Source of the DNA: Collybia mongolica
Taxonomy: Eukaryota; Basidiomycota; Agaricomycetes; Agaricales; Clitocybaceae
Assembly: GCA_013420905.1 (NCBI GenBank)
Contig: JAAXNY010000012.1
Location: 372,001-436,000 of the forward strand
DNA length: 64,000 nucleotides
Direction: 5' to 3'
Below are positions 11,325 through 22,427 of this stretch, one piece after another. Under the pieces are notes generated by a model. That model was not told the DNA's origin, did not search any database, and worked only from the letters and a program-made list of their open reading frames with translations. Both the position numbers and the translations under genes were made by a program. Numbering within the stretch: position 1 is the stretch's first letter; each line of letters begins with the position of its first letter.

Positions 11325-12491
11325 ATGGACGCCGAAACGAGGATGGATAACATCGAACGAGACGTAGGAGATCTCAATAGGAAGGCGGAGGAACAAGCCG
11401 AGCAGCTTAAGAAGCTCACCGACAGCATCAACGCGCTGATCGCGCTCCAAACCGCGGCTCCCCCACCCCCGGTCAATACCCCTGCACCCAGCGCCCCTGT
11501 AAATAATGTATCAACACCTCCCCCCGCGACCCACGTTAATTCGGGACGACCTTCGGCACTCCGGCCATTGCTTCCCGATGACTTCGACGGATCGCGCGAA
11601 CGAGGGCGTGCGTTCATTAACGCATGCGAACTGTATATAAATCTTGTACCACACCAGTTCGCGGATGAAGTGACGCAGGTACGGTGGGCGTACACCTTCA
11701 TGAAGAAAGGCCGAGCGTATCTGTTCGCGGACTGGGCCATGCGATACCAGACCGCTACTGGGAACCCGAAGTACGCGACATGGGCCCTATTCCGCGCCGA
11801 CTTCGCGGTCAACTTCTTCGTGCAGAGCGAAGCACAGCGGGCGATTACGAGGTTGGAAACGAGCAGCTACCACCAAGGATCGCGATCAGTGGACGACTAC
11901 ACGGATGAGTTCAGGGATCTCATCGACAAGTCGGGATACAAGGAGGGGTTGACGATTGTGGTGAAGTACCGGAAGGGACTGAGCGGGGAGATTCAGTCAC
12001 AGATTGCGACGATGGCAGTGGGACAACCAGCGGACGATCAGCCGGAACAGTGGTATGTAGCGGCAATGAAGTGCGATGAAAACCGCCTCACCAACGAGGC
12101 CTTCCTGAGCACTAAACCGGCGGCTCGCGCACCTCCCGCACGCACTACCTCAGCGTTTCACACACCGCCGCACTTCTCAGCCCCGACGCTGCAATGGATG
12201 GCGCCACCACCACCTCCGCCACCCCCTGCTCTCCCTCCACCAGTTCCGATGGATGTAGACGCGATGTGGAGGGCTCGAACGAACATCGAGACCTGCCACC
12301 GATGTAAGCAGCTGGGCCATTTCCGGAAGGACTGCCCCCTCCGCTACGACACGCGGTTCATGTCAATGGAGGAGCAGCATGAGTTCGCGCAGCACATCTT
12401 TGCGATGATAGACGCACAAGTCGAACCGCCGGCGGAAGAAGGGGAAACGTTCGCAACCACTCAAGAGGGTTTTGTAGCGGACAGCGAGTGA
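11325..12491 (+). CDS. gag: Gag of Gypsy B
   Basis: ATG 11325 to TGA 12489-12491 gives 388 residues without interruption. It begins with a coiled-coil-like stretch (MDAETRMDNIERDVGDLNR), then a Pro-rich linker, a retrotransposon Gag core (FADWAMRYQ, FRADFAVNFF, RSVDDYTDEFRDL) and a CCHC zinc knuckle (CHRCKQLGHFRKDC, near 12295). A purely upstream open stretch from 11304 has no ATG. The 3' end overlaps the pol frame, and a GGGTTTT heptamer lies at 12467-12473. Confidence 0.92.
   Translation: MDAETRMDNIERDVGDLNRKAEEQAEQLKKLTDSINALIALQTAAPPPPVNTPAPSAPVNNVSTPPPATHVNSGRPSALRPLLPDDFDGSRERGRAFINACELYINLVPHQFADEVTQVRWAYTFMKKGRAYLFADWAMRYQTATGNPKYATWALFRADFAVNFFVQSEAQRAITRLETSSYHQGSRSVDDYTDEFRDLIDKSGYKEGLTIVVKYRKGLSGEIQSQIATMAVGQPADDQPEQWYVAAMKCDENRLTNEAFLSTKPAARAPPARTTSAFHTPPHFSAPTLQWMAPPPPPPPPALPPPVPMDVDAMWRARTNIETCHRCKQLGHFRKDCPLRYDTRFMSMEEQHEFAQHIFAMIDAQVEPPAEEGETFATTQEGFVADSE
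12467..12473 (+). promoter_or_regulatory. Candidate -1 ribosomal frameshift site GGGTTTT (Gypsy B)
   Basis: In gag phase it reads G GGT TTT GTA, 15 nt before the gag TGA. The pol frame is -1 to gag and is open over this stretch (TGT AGC GGA CAG CGA). The same site in the same context (GAG GGT TTT) ends gag of element A. Confidence 0.65.
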
Positions 12492-15400
12492 ACAGTACGC
12501 CCTCGCTGTCATCTGTAAATAGGTTCGCGTGTTTAGAAGTTGAGAATACAATTGAAATTTCCCAAACACCCGAAACTACTACAGAAGCCGTACAAGATAC
12601 CATCCCCGTCCCTAAACCGCCGCGCCAGAGACTCCCCCGATGGGAACGAGCTCTACCCAAGCGATTCGTAGTCGCCGCCACCCCCAGCACTCGCTCGCTG
12701 AAGCTCAAGATTGAACTTCAGACGACCGACACAGGCGAGACATTCGCGACGAACAGCTTGGTAGACTCGGGAGCAACGGGCCTTTTCATCGATTCTGAAT
12801 TCGTGCGGAGGAACAGGTTGACCTCGCGCAAGCTAGTTCGCACTATTCCAGTGTTCAACGTCGACGGCACTCCGAACGAGAACGGGTCTATTTCGGAGAT
12901 CGTAGACCTCATCCTCCGGTACAACGGTCACTCAGAACGCACCCACTTCGCGGTCACCAGCCTAGGGAAGCAGGATCTCATACTGGGCTACACTTGGTTG
13001 CAGGAGCACAACCCGGAGATCAACTGGCAGACCAACAAGGTGAAGATGAGTCGCTGTCCCGACAAATGTCGGACCTGCGCGAACGAGGTTAAATCGGAAA
13101 AGGCGGAGAAGCGTAAATTGGAGGCCCGCATCAACGCCTGTTGCACAGGACCCATGCCCGAACCAGAAACAGAAATTGGAGAGGTTCCCGACTCTGAGCA
13201 CGAAGGAGATATCGCCCTTGAAGATTGCATCGAAGAGGGCGACCGTATCTTCGTGGTCAACATCGGCGAACCAGGACAGTTTCAGAAGGCACCGGAAGAG
13301 ATTCGGACAACCCAAACCATCTCGCAGCAACTAGCGGAAAAGATCCAAACGGAAGCCCGGAAGAACGCGTCCCAGCAGATTGCAGACTCCTTTGATCGTA
13401 ATGCGCAACCCAAGACGTTTTTTGATCTAGCACCGGCGCACGTCCACGAATTTGAGGATGTGTTCTCCAAGACGTCCTTCGATGCTCTCCCAGATCGCCG
13501 ACTGTGGGACCACGCGATCGAACTCGTCCGCGACGCAGAAGGGAAATCCTGCAAGGTCTACCCGCTCTCAGTCGCCAAACAAGCGGAGTTGGACAAGTTC
13601 CTCGAGGAGAACCTCGCCTCTGGTCGGATCCGCCCCTCCAAATTGCCAATGGCTTCGCCGTTCTTCTTTATCAAGAAGAAGGACGGTTCGCTACGCCCGG
13701 TACAGGACTACCGCGTTCTCAATTCGCTGACGATCAAGAACAAATACCCACTCCCACTCATCTCCGACCTCGTCAACAATCTTCGGGGAGCGAAATACTT
13801 CTCCAAATTTGACGTTTGCTGGGGATACAACAACGTCCGAATTAAGGAAGGTGATGAGTGGAAGGCCGCATTTCGCACAAACCGCGGAATGTTTGAGCCC
13901 CTGGTAATGTTCTTTGGTCTCACTAACTCGCTGGCAACGTTCCAAACCATGATGAACAAGATATTCCACGATCTCATCATGGAAGGAGTGGTATGTGTCT
14001 ACATTGATGATATTCTAATCTACACAAAGACACTCGCCGAACACCGCCGAATTACGAGGTTAGTTCTCCAGCGACTCCGCGAACATAAACTGTACCTGCG
14101 ACTGGACAAATGCGAATTCGAGAAGACCCGAATCGAGTATCTGGGGCTCATTATCTCGGAGGGGCAGGCGGAGATGGACCCGGTCAAGGTTGCCGGAGTA
14201 GCAGAATGGCCAACGCCCACGAACAAGAAGCAAGTGCAGTCCTTCTTGGGCTTCACGAACTTCTATCGGTGGTTCATTCGCGACTTCTCCCATATTGCGC
14301 GGCCATTGTTTGATCTCACTGGTAAAGACGTGCCTTGGAAGTGGGGTGAGTCGGAGCAGGAGGCATTTGAAGGGTTGAAGGAAGCGGTGTCATCTAAACC
14401 GGTACTGATGTTTGCAGACGACAACCGGCCGTTTAGGGTGGAGGCAGATAGTTCGGATTTCGCGACCGGCGCAGTACTTTCGCAACTCAGCCCGGAGGAC
14501 GACAAGTGGCACCCGATCGCGTTTTCGTCAAAGAGCCTCAACGCGGTCGAGCGGAATTACGAGATACACGACAAGGAAATGCTCGCCATCATTCGCGCAC
14601 TCGAAGAATGGCAACACTTCCTTGAAGGCGCGCGACACGACTTCGAGATCTGGACAGACCACAAAAATCTAGAGTACTTCTGGACGTCCCAGAAGCTAAA
14701 TCGGAGACAGGCCAGGTGGTCACTGTACCTCTCCCGATTCAACTTCTCGCTGCACCACAAGCCCGGACGAAGTATGGGTAAGCCAGACGCGCTATCTCGC
14801 CGAGCGGACCACAGCGATGGAAGCGAGGATAACCGCGATCTAGTCCTCCTCAAACCGGAGTTGTTCACAATCCGCGCGCTGGAAGGAATGGTCGTGGAAG
14901 GAGAGGAAAGGGACATTCTGTGGGATATTCGGAGAGGCAATCGCGAGGGACATCAGGAGGAAGCGGTGGTGAAGGCAGCGCAGGAGTTGAAGAAGTCTGC
15001 AGGAAAATCGGTTCGGAGCGCAGAGTGGAGGGAAGCACAGGAGTTGCTGTATTTCCGCGATTGCATCTACGTCCCAAAACACGCTGACCTTCGCAGATGT
15101 ATAGTTGCGCAACATCACGATTCGCAAATTGCGGGACACGCCGGAAGATGGAAGACGTTGGAACTCGTATCGCGCAATTACTGGTGGCCTCAAATGTCGC
15201 GCTACATCGGCGAATACTGCAAGACATGCGACCTCTGTCTCCGAACGAAGGCTCAGCGTCAACTTCCAAGCGGCGAACTTAAACCGCTGCCGATTCCGGA
15301 AGGTCGCTGGGACGTCGCAAGCGTGGATTTCATCATGGAACTCCCCGAGTCGCAAGGGCATGATGCGATCATGGTAGTGGTGGACACGGTGGGTAAACGC

Positions 15401-16438
15401 GCGCACTTCATCCCAACCACGACGACAATTACCGCGCTTGGATCGGCGAGGCTTTACCTCCAGCATGTGTGGAAGTTGCACGGCTTACCGAAGGCTATGG
15501 TCTCCGACCGAGGGGTACAGTTTGTGGCGGAATTCACAAGGGAGTTATATCGCATGCTTGATATTAAACTCACAGCGTCTACGGCGTACCACCCACAGAC
15601 AGACGGACAGACCGAGCGAGTGAACCAGGAACTGGAGCAGTATCTCCGGTTATTCGTCAGCGAGCGACAGGACAACTGGGTCGACCTTTTACCGCTCGCC
15701 GAATTCCAGTACAATAACCATGTCCACTCCTCAACACAGCACTCGCCGTTCTTCCTGGACACCGGTCGACATCCACGCATGGGCTTCGAACCACAGACCG
15801 CACCATCCCGGCTGGAAACCGCGAACGAATTCCGCGACCGAATGAAGGACACCCTCGAGGAAGCCCGCGCCGCATTAGCCAAAGCCAAGGACGAGATGGC
15901 GATGTACTACAATCGCCGCTGAAACCCAACACCCGACTACCAGGTTGGAGACCGGATGTATTTGGATTCGCGCGACATTCGTATCACTCGACCGTCGCAG
16001 AAACTGGCTCACCGCTACATCGGGCCCTACCCCATCGAAGCCAAGGTTGGATCGCACGCCTACCGCCTCAAACTTCCGCCGGCACTATCGCGCATCCACC
16101 CGGTCTTCCATGTTGTCAAACTCCTACCTGCGCCGCACGACCCAATACCCGGTAGAACAGTCACCGAAGTCCCTGAACCCACTGTCATAGACGGCGAGGT
16201 ACATTATGAGGTTCAGGAGATCATGGACAGCCGGATTTACAGGAACAAGCTGCAGTACCTGATCGCCTGGAAGGGCTACAGCTACGAACAGAACACCTGG
16301 GAACCTGCCGACAAGGTGAATGCGGACGAGTTGGTCGCTGAATTCTACAGACACAACCCCAGAGCACCGCGACTCGTACAACGCGTCCAATTCGCACAGA
16401 TCCCGTTCCAATGCCGGCGTGAAGACACGCGAACCTAG
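12474..16438 (+). pseudogene. pol: Pol of Gypsy B: PR-RT-RNase H-IN-chromodomain, one TGA
   Basis: In the -1 frame to gag. Domains in order: aspartic protease (LVDSGATGLFID, near 12763), reverse transcriptase (LRPVQDYRVLN; YIDDILIY near 14001), RNase H (EADSSDFATGAVLSQ; WTDHKNLEYF), integrase zinc finger (HDSQIAGHAG.., CKTCDLC), catalytic core (VDFIMELPES; VSDRGVQFVAEF; HPQTDGQTERVNQELEQ) and a C-terminal chromodomain (YLIAWKGYSYEQNTWEP, near 16255). The frame is open for about 1,150 codons and is broken only by TGA at 15920-15922, where the family has a third Arg (YYNRR-R-P); this fits CGA to TGA. The rest of the integrase and the chromodomain continue in the same frame to TAG 16436-16438. 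Confidence 0.93.
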
Positions 16439-16449
16439 AAGGGGGGTAA
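16438..16449 (+). other. Polypurine tract of Gypsy B
   Basis: GAAGGGGGGTAA directly before the 3' LTR. Confidence 0.75.
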
Positions 16450-16897
16450 TGTAAGGGGAACTCCATTTCCGCCTTACTTCGCCGATCTAGCCTTACTTCG
16501 CCGAATCTCACTCCGCCGACTTCTACTTCGCCGATTCGCGACTCAGTCATCCCGCCGACTTACGATACAATTTCTCTGCTTACTTCGCGCTCACTCAATT
16601 ACATTCACTACATCGCACGTTCATTACCTATGCCCACACGCACCCCCACTCTCTACTTTGCGTGCAGTTCGCCGCCGGACTTCGCACTTGTTCGGACTAT
16701 CAAGGGCACGGTCACGTGACCTTCGCTAGCCCAACGCGTGTCGTCGTACCGCACCGGGAACGTGTATTTAATGTAGTACTAGGTATATAGCACACCCCCC
16801 CTGATGGAGGCTCCTCAGAGTATTCTCTTAGGATCCCCTCCTCAGCGTCGGCCCGCTCTACTAAGTTCGCACGCACTCCGCCGGAGTTGCCCTTACA
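16450..16897 (+). repeat. 3' LTR of Gypsy B
   Basis: 448 bp, followed by target duplication AGACT (16898-16902). All four substitutions against the 5' LTR are CpG transitions. Confidence 0.95.
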
Positions 16898-16902
16898 AGA
16901 CT

Positions 16903-19513
16903 AAACAAAGGAACAATAAAGAATGCATACCCTTTACCACTTGTAGGGGAGCTTCTTGATAAACTGAAAGGGGCAAAATACTTCACAAAACTGGATTTAC
17001 AATGGGGATATAACAACGTTCGAATCAAAGAAGGTGATGAATGGAAAGCGGCATTTAAAACAAACAGGGGTTTATTCAAACCACTTGTTATGTTTTTCGG
17101 TTTATGCAATTCGCCAGCAACATTTCAAAATATGATGAATGACATATATGCAGTAGAGATTGACGAAGGATGGATCCTGATCTATATGGACGACATCCTC
17201 ATCTACTCCAACAACATCGATGATTTACGAAGAAAAACCTTGAAAGTCTTGGACAAATTAAAGGAGAATGACCTATACCTGAATTTGGACAAATGTGTAT
17301 TCGAAGCCACAGAAATCGAATACTTGGGATTAGTCATCAAAGAAAATCAGATAGGCATGGAACCCACCAAATTGGCAGGAATTGCAGATTGGCCAGTCCC
17401 AACAACAGTGAAACAAGTCCAGTCATTCCTTGGATTTGCAAACTTCTACCGAAAATTCATTGGACATTATGCCGAAATTAGCAAACCATTAACAAATTTG
17501 ACAAGGAAAGACATCGAATGGAAATGGACTCAAGAATGTCAGGAAGCATTCGACGAATTAAAACGGAAATTCCTAAAATCACCCGTTCTTATGATGCCAG
17601 ACAAGAACAAACCATTCCATATCAAATCAGATGCATCAAAATGGGCTACAGGAGCAGTATTACGACAACAGAATGACAATGGAGAATGGCACCCATGTGG
17701 ATATATTTCACATTCATTCACAGAAACTGAATGGAACTACAAGATCTACGACAGAGAATTATTAGGCATTATTCGAGCCTTAAAGACATGGAGACATTAT
17801 CTCGAAGGATCTCAATTCCCAACAGTAATTCTCTCAGATCATAAAAACTTAACCCATTTCAGAACAACACAAAAACTAAACCGATGACAAGCGGGATGGA
17901 GTTTATTCCTCTCACAATTCGATCTCAAATTGGTACACACACCCGGAACACGGATGATACAATCTGATGCTTTATCAAGAAGATCAGATTATGTCAACAT
18001 GGAAGATACAGACAACAAAGATCAGATTTTGTTACCAGATGACATTTTCATTAAAATGATCAATATAGGTTTACAAGAAGATTTGAAGAAATTGGTTGAA
18101 GAAGACAAATTATTTGCAAAGTCAATCGAAGCATTGAAGGAAACAGGAACACCACCAATTAAATCAAATTTATTTGATTGGAAATTCGAAGACGGACTTC
18201 TGTTCTTCAAAAACAGATGTTACGTAGGACCAGATGCAAAACTGTGATGAGAAATAGTGCGAAGATACCATGACACGAAACCAGGAGGACACCCAGGTCA
18301 ATATAAAATGCAAGAATTGATCAGTCACGAATACTGGTGGCCAGGTATGGGAGTGTTTATTAAAAATTACGTTGACGGTTGCGCCACCTGTCAACAAATG
18401 AAGGTAAACACACACCCAACAAGGCCGGGACTAATACCAATTGCAACAAATGGAAAACCACATCCTTTCTCATTCGTCACAGCAGATTTCATCACAGATT
18501 TACCAGAAAACAATGGAAAAGACAGCCTCATGGTCGTGGTAGACCATGGCCTTACAAAGGGGGTAATTTCTATCCCTTGTACCAAAACAATTGATGCTTT
18601 AGGAACGGCAAATCTTTACCTGGAACACGTTTACAAAAGATTCGGATTACCCGACACCTTTTTATCTGATCGAGGTCCTCAATTCGTGGCCAAAGTATTC
18701 AAAGAACTAGGAAAACTCCTCGGAATAAAGCTTGTAATGAGCACGGCGTATCATCCACAAACAGATGGGGAAACGGAGAGATTAAATCAAGAACTCGAAA
18801 TCTACTTTCGCATGTTCTGTCAGAACAACCCAGCAATATGGAAAGATCTCAATCCAATAGCAGAATTCGTGCATAATCAAAGAATGCATTCCACAACAAA
18901 GAAATCCCCATTCTTCCTCATGATGGGATACGAACCACAAGCAATTCCATCAGCATTCCAGAAGATGAACATTCCAAGTGTAGAACAACAGATGATTGAA
19001 CTAAACAGAGCACGAGAAGAAGCAATAGCAGCACACAATCTGGCAAGAAGAAAAGTAGTGGAAAGAACAACATGAGGCTTCAATCCATTCAAACAAGGAG
19101 AACATGTCTGGTTAGAAGGAACAAATCTTCGAATTCCTTATCCCTCAAGGAAACTAGCACCAAAAAGAGAAGGACCTTTCGAACTCCAAGAAGTCCTCGG
19201 ACCAGTGACATACAAATTGAAACTTCCAGCTCAATGGAGAATTCACCCTGTGTTTCATGCATCTCTTCTCACACTGTATAAAGAAACCAATACCCACAGA
19301 CCTAACTTCTTAGAACCCTCACCGGATCTTGTGAATCAAGAAGAAGAATATGAAGTAGAAGGGATTATAAATCACCAACAACGAGGCCAAGGCTTCCAAT
19401 ACCTTGTGAAGTGGAAAGATTACTCATCCGCACACAACATGTGGGAGCCTGAAAAACACTTAAAAAGAGCTCAGACGATACTTCAATCCTATCAGAAGCT
19501 ACATCGCCTCTAA
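16903..19513 (+). pseudogene. Pol of Gypsy A, 3' part: RT, RNase H, integrase, chromodomain
   Basis: The frame continues the RT from [12 protein letters not shown], with YMDD near 17188, RNase H ([20 protein letters not shown]), integrase zinc finger H..H..C..C (GGHPGQ, CATCQQM), the DDE core (TADFITDLP, LSDRGPQF, HPQTDGETERLNQELE) and a chromodomain (FQYLVKWKDYSSAHNMWEP, near 19400). Stops are TGA at 17885-17887, a tandem TGA TGA at 18245-18250, and TGA at 19073-19075. Each site fits Arg codon CGA in related proteins (for example LNR-R-QAGWS and L-RR-EIVRRYHD). The real end is TAA at 19511-19513. Confidence 0.92.
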
Positions 19514-19564
19514 CCAGCTATCATCTTTTATCGCTCTCAACAAGTTTCAAAATCTTTCACAAAC

Positions 19565-20569
19565 ATGTCATCCCCCACTACCAACAACTTCTACATCGCT
19601 ACTGCCATTCCCCTCACCACTCCTCCCAACACCCTGACTGTAAACATTGCATCCCAAGAATGACTTGAATTAGCCACAAAAATTATACGTCGACAGAAAT
19701 TTTTATCATGGTTCATGCACAAAGAACACCGTGAACGAATGATTCAAGCATTCAACAATCCACCTTACGACCAACTCATCAAATTAGTTGAGAAATATTT
19801 GGAGATTAGAAACATGCTGTACAATCAAACGGCAGACATCAGTCGAATTCTCAACCAAACCACCGAAGAACTAGTAGATACGCAAGAATTCCGAATCCTA
19901 GAAGATCTAATCCCACTACTACAAGATGGAATTCGATTACCCACATCTACTCCTTCGACACCAACAGAATCTACTGAAACAGTTGACAAAGAAATACAGA
20001 CATCCCCTCCTAGAACTCCAACACCATTGACTACAAATTCCCCTATTTATCAAACCAAACCACTTCCAATTCCGCCCTTTCGCGAACCATCCCCTACATC
20101 ATCGGAACATTCCACTCCTGATCCAGCGGACATGGTTTCAAACAAAGAAGTATTTAAACATTTAAAAGGACGAAAAGCTACAAAATCTGTCATCAAAAAG
20201 AAGAAATCGCCCAAACCTATTAAATACACATTGAACCTGCTCAACTATGCTGGAAGTCGAGAAAATCCTATCAACCTCACTCAAGTCGAAAGAATGCTCA
20301 TGAACAAAAACGTATTATGTTCTAGATGCCTCAACTTTGGACATTCATTGATACACTGCGAAAAACAATACTGTCCAATTTGTTTTCAACCGGCACCAGG
20401 ACATCGTCATGACCAATGTCCTCAAAGACCTCAAACTAGAACAGTAGGACATTATCAAATGTGGCGACGGTTTGGTGAAGAGTATGAAGAAGTAGATGAC
20501 GGGATTGACGATCCTTTTGACTATCCAGAAGCCATTGCCAACATGACGGGAGAACCTATCGATTACTAA
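19565..20569 (+). pseudogene. ORF3 of Gypsy A: zinc-knuckle protein downstream of pol
   Basis: An ATG at 19565 opens a frame to TAA 20567-20569, broken once by TGA at 19661-19663 (again compatible with CGA). It encodes about 334 residues. The middle is Ser/Thr/Pro-rich (about 19945-20130) and is followed by a Lys-rich stretch. A clear CCHC knuckle, CSRCLNFGHSLIHC, lies near 20317, with a second Cys/His group (CPICFQPAPGHRHDQC) right after. The C-terminus is acidic. It lies after the pol stop and before the polypurine tract, inside the LTRs, so it belongs to the element. It is not a second copy of this element's Gag. Function unknown; nucleic-acid binding is an inference from the knuckle. Confidence 0.8.
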
Positions 20570-20585
20570 AGCTGGGACGCTTTAG

Positions 20586-20602
20586 AGATAGAGAGGGGGT
20601 AA
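20586..20602 (+). other. Polypurine tract of Gypsy A
   Basis: GAGATAGAGAGGGGGTAA directly before the 3' LTR fits a plus-strand priming tract. Confidence 0.75.
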
Positions 20603-21079
20603 TGTTACAAATTCCCTTATCTGTTCGACCTATCACTTCTTTTCTTCTTTCTCTTATCTATTATTGATTATCAGATGCTTATCGACCCTATCTTTCAAAC
20701 ATCTCCATATGCATTTCTTTTCTCATACTTACTCAGCTTTCTTACTCATCCTTTTTGATAGCTTACTCATCTTTATCTATAATGAATAGCGTAAACAACA
20801 CTTATCAGACTATTATGTATATATAGGGATACTTTAGCTTAGCTAGCTCTTTAGCTTGACCTAGCTGAATCAACCTTATTCATCTATCTTCTTGACGCAA
20901 ACTCAATCCTATCCACCTTACGAAGGGGGTAGTGCATCTTTGATCAGATAACTCGATAACTTGACTTTAGCCCTACTGAGGGAGTCAATAGATGTTGGAC
21001 TTACAGAAGTCAATGGTCTAAGAACAAACGAACAACATATTGGATTGACTTAGAGGATAAGGCCTAAACAGCCGTAACA
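20603..21079 (+). repeat. 3' LTR of Gypsy A
   Basis: 477 bp, same ends as the 5' LTR, followed by the target duplication AGAAC (21080-21084). Confidence 0.95.
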
Positions 21080-21084
21080 AGAAC

Positions 21085-22186
21085 AAGTCCTTAGATAGAT
21101 TTACTTTTTTTTGTGGATCTTGACTCAGAAGAACACTTTTCTTAATGTCACTACAACTGTTTGGTTGTATTGACAAATTGGGTGATTCAACAGGGCTCCA
21201 ATTCCCTTGTAACTAATTCTGTGTACAAGGTATATGTAAGGAATGGATGAGCCAAGGCAGCCCACTGTCATAAAAGAGAGTGACAAATACTGTAACAATT
21301 GGTAAGTGGTAGCAGTGAAAGCCATAGGGTTTAGGGTATAGTAGGGTATGGGGTATGTATGAATCACCTTGGAAGTCTGGGCCTTATCTTTGTTGGTGGA
21401 TGGATGCCTGGGAGGAGGAGTACTTCTATTCATAGTTGCTCTTTTATTAGGGTTGGCATACTGATCTCTCAAACACTTCTCTCTCAATACACATTGGTTA
21501 ATCCTCTCAGAGTGTTGGGACATCCAGTCCTTCCATGATCTGAGTTCCAGTATCCTCTCAATCATTAGGGACCATCCCAGGTCCATCTGTAGACTTGGCA
21601 CAAATATGGACCTGTCATGAGTCTATATTCCCTTCTCATTACAGTCCATCTTGAGTACATTTTGTCAGGTGTCATGTTATATGGACCATGCTTTGTCTAT
21701 ACTTTCCCTACACCCTTGGTGGGCAATCCTGTACTTAGATAGTCTTTGTGATGTATACAACCTTTGCCCAGGATGTTCCTTAGGCTTGAGATTGTCTCAC
21801 TACTATAATGACCATTGACATGTAAAGGCACCTGGCTCAAAGAATAGACCTGTACTGATGGTCATACTCATTATCCAGTTCCCTTCTGTCTTGAGACAAC
21901 TAAGTGGTCTTGCTATGATTATTGGATCAGGTTCTCTTCTATAATCCTTCATTATCCCTGGCATGCATCATTCCAATGTGCTTTATTAGCACAGACAGTT
22001 GCCTGTCATATCACTATGTATTGCCTATTAGTAACAGCAGTAAGTATTCTTGACTTTACATAATTTCAAACTTGGATATGCCATACCATACAATGGCCCT
22101 CACTGAACAGTTGTAAGGGCAACCCTATGTTATGCTGCACTGACCCCAAGTTGGCTAGTGTGTGATCTAGCAGAGGAATCCAAAGT
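21085..22186. other. Intergenic between Gypsy A and the Tc1 element
   Basis: AT-rich. A minus-strand open stretch at 21125-21601 contains a Trp/Glu-rich segment (ILELRSWKDWMSQHSER) that might be a transposon relic, but I recognise no family and would not call it a gene. Confidence 0.45.
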
Positions 22187-22188
22187 TA

Positions 22189-22421
22189 CAGTAGGCAACA
22201 AAACCATTTCAATGTTTTCACATTCTGTAAAGATGCATCCATATGTCAGAAAATAAAAATTGGAAAAATATGAAAGAATAACAGAAGCTGCATTGATGTT
22301 ATATAATGTTGCTTACATAATGTCTTTGCACCACTTCCATTTTTGGTAGCAAAATCACAGGATACATACAAAGCCATCATTGAAACAGTTTTGTTGCCCA
22401 CCATTAAAAAGTAAGAAAGTG
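22189..22421. repeat. Left TIR of the Tc1 element
   Basis: About 233 bp, inverted copy at 23573-23803. The outer GGCAACAAAACC motif is near 22194 and the inner, reversed copy is near 22388-22400. Confidence 0.88.
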
Positions 22422-22427
22422 GTAAAA

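Larger units (their letters stand above)
10712..16897 (+). mobile_element. Gypsy (chromovirus) LTR retrotransposon B, nested in A
   Basis: LTRs at 10712-11164 (453 bp) and 16450-16897 (448 bp) differ by four substitutions and one 5-nt indel. The 5-bp duplication AGACT flanks it (10707-10711, 16898-16902). It is GC- and CpG-rich, in contrast to the AT-rich codon use of A, so the two belong to different lineages. Gag, protease, RT, RNase H, integrase and chromodomain are all present; only one nonsense codon (15920-15922) was found, making it nearly intact. Fewer LTR differences than A agree with its later insertion. Confidence 0.95.
7943..21079 (+). mobile_element. Gypsy (chromovirus) LTR retrotransposon A, interrupted by element B
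   Basis: Two 477-bp LTRs (7943-8419 and 20603-21079), each TG..CA, differ at 9 positions by my count. The 5-bp duplication AGAAC flanks both ends (7938-7942, 21080-21084). The order is gag, protease, reverse transcriptase, RNase H, integrase, chromodomain, then a third ORF. Element B sits in the reverse transcriptase and accounts for 10712-16897 plus one copy of its target duplication. Without B the element is about 6.9 kb. It is inactive: gag, pol and ORF3 contain eight in-frame TGA codons in total. Confidence 0.93.

Noticed and set aside
8731..19663. Frequent in-frame TGA read as a reassigned codon or selenocysteine
   Set aside because: Host genes in the window (ATG15, cupredoxin) use TGA as their real stop, and the TGA codons are confined to transposons with CpG decay.
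21125..21601. 159-codon minus-strand frame as a gene
   Set aside because: No recognisable domain, poor composition, and it lies in old transposon-rich sequence.
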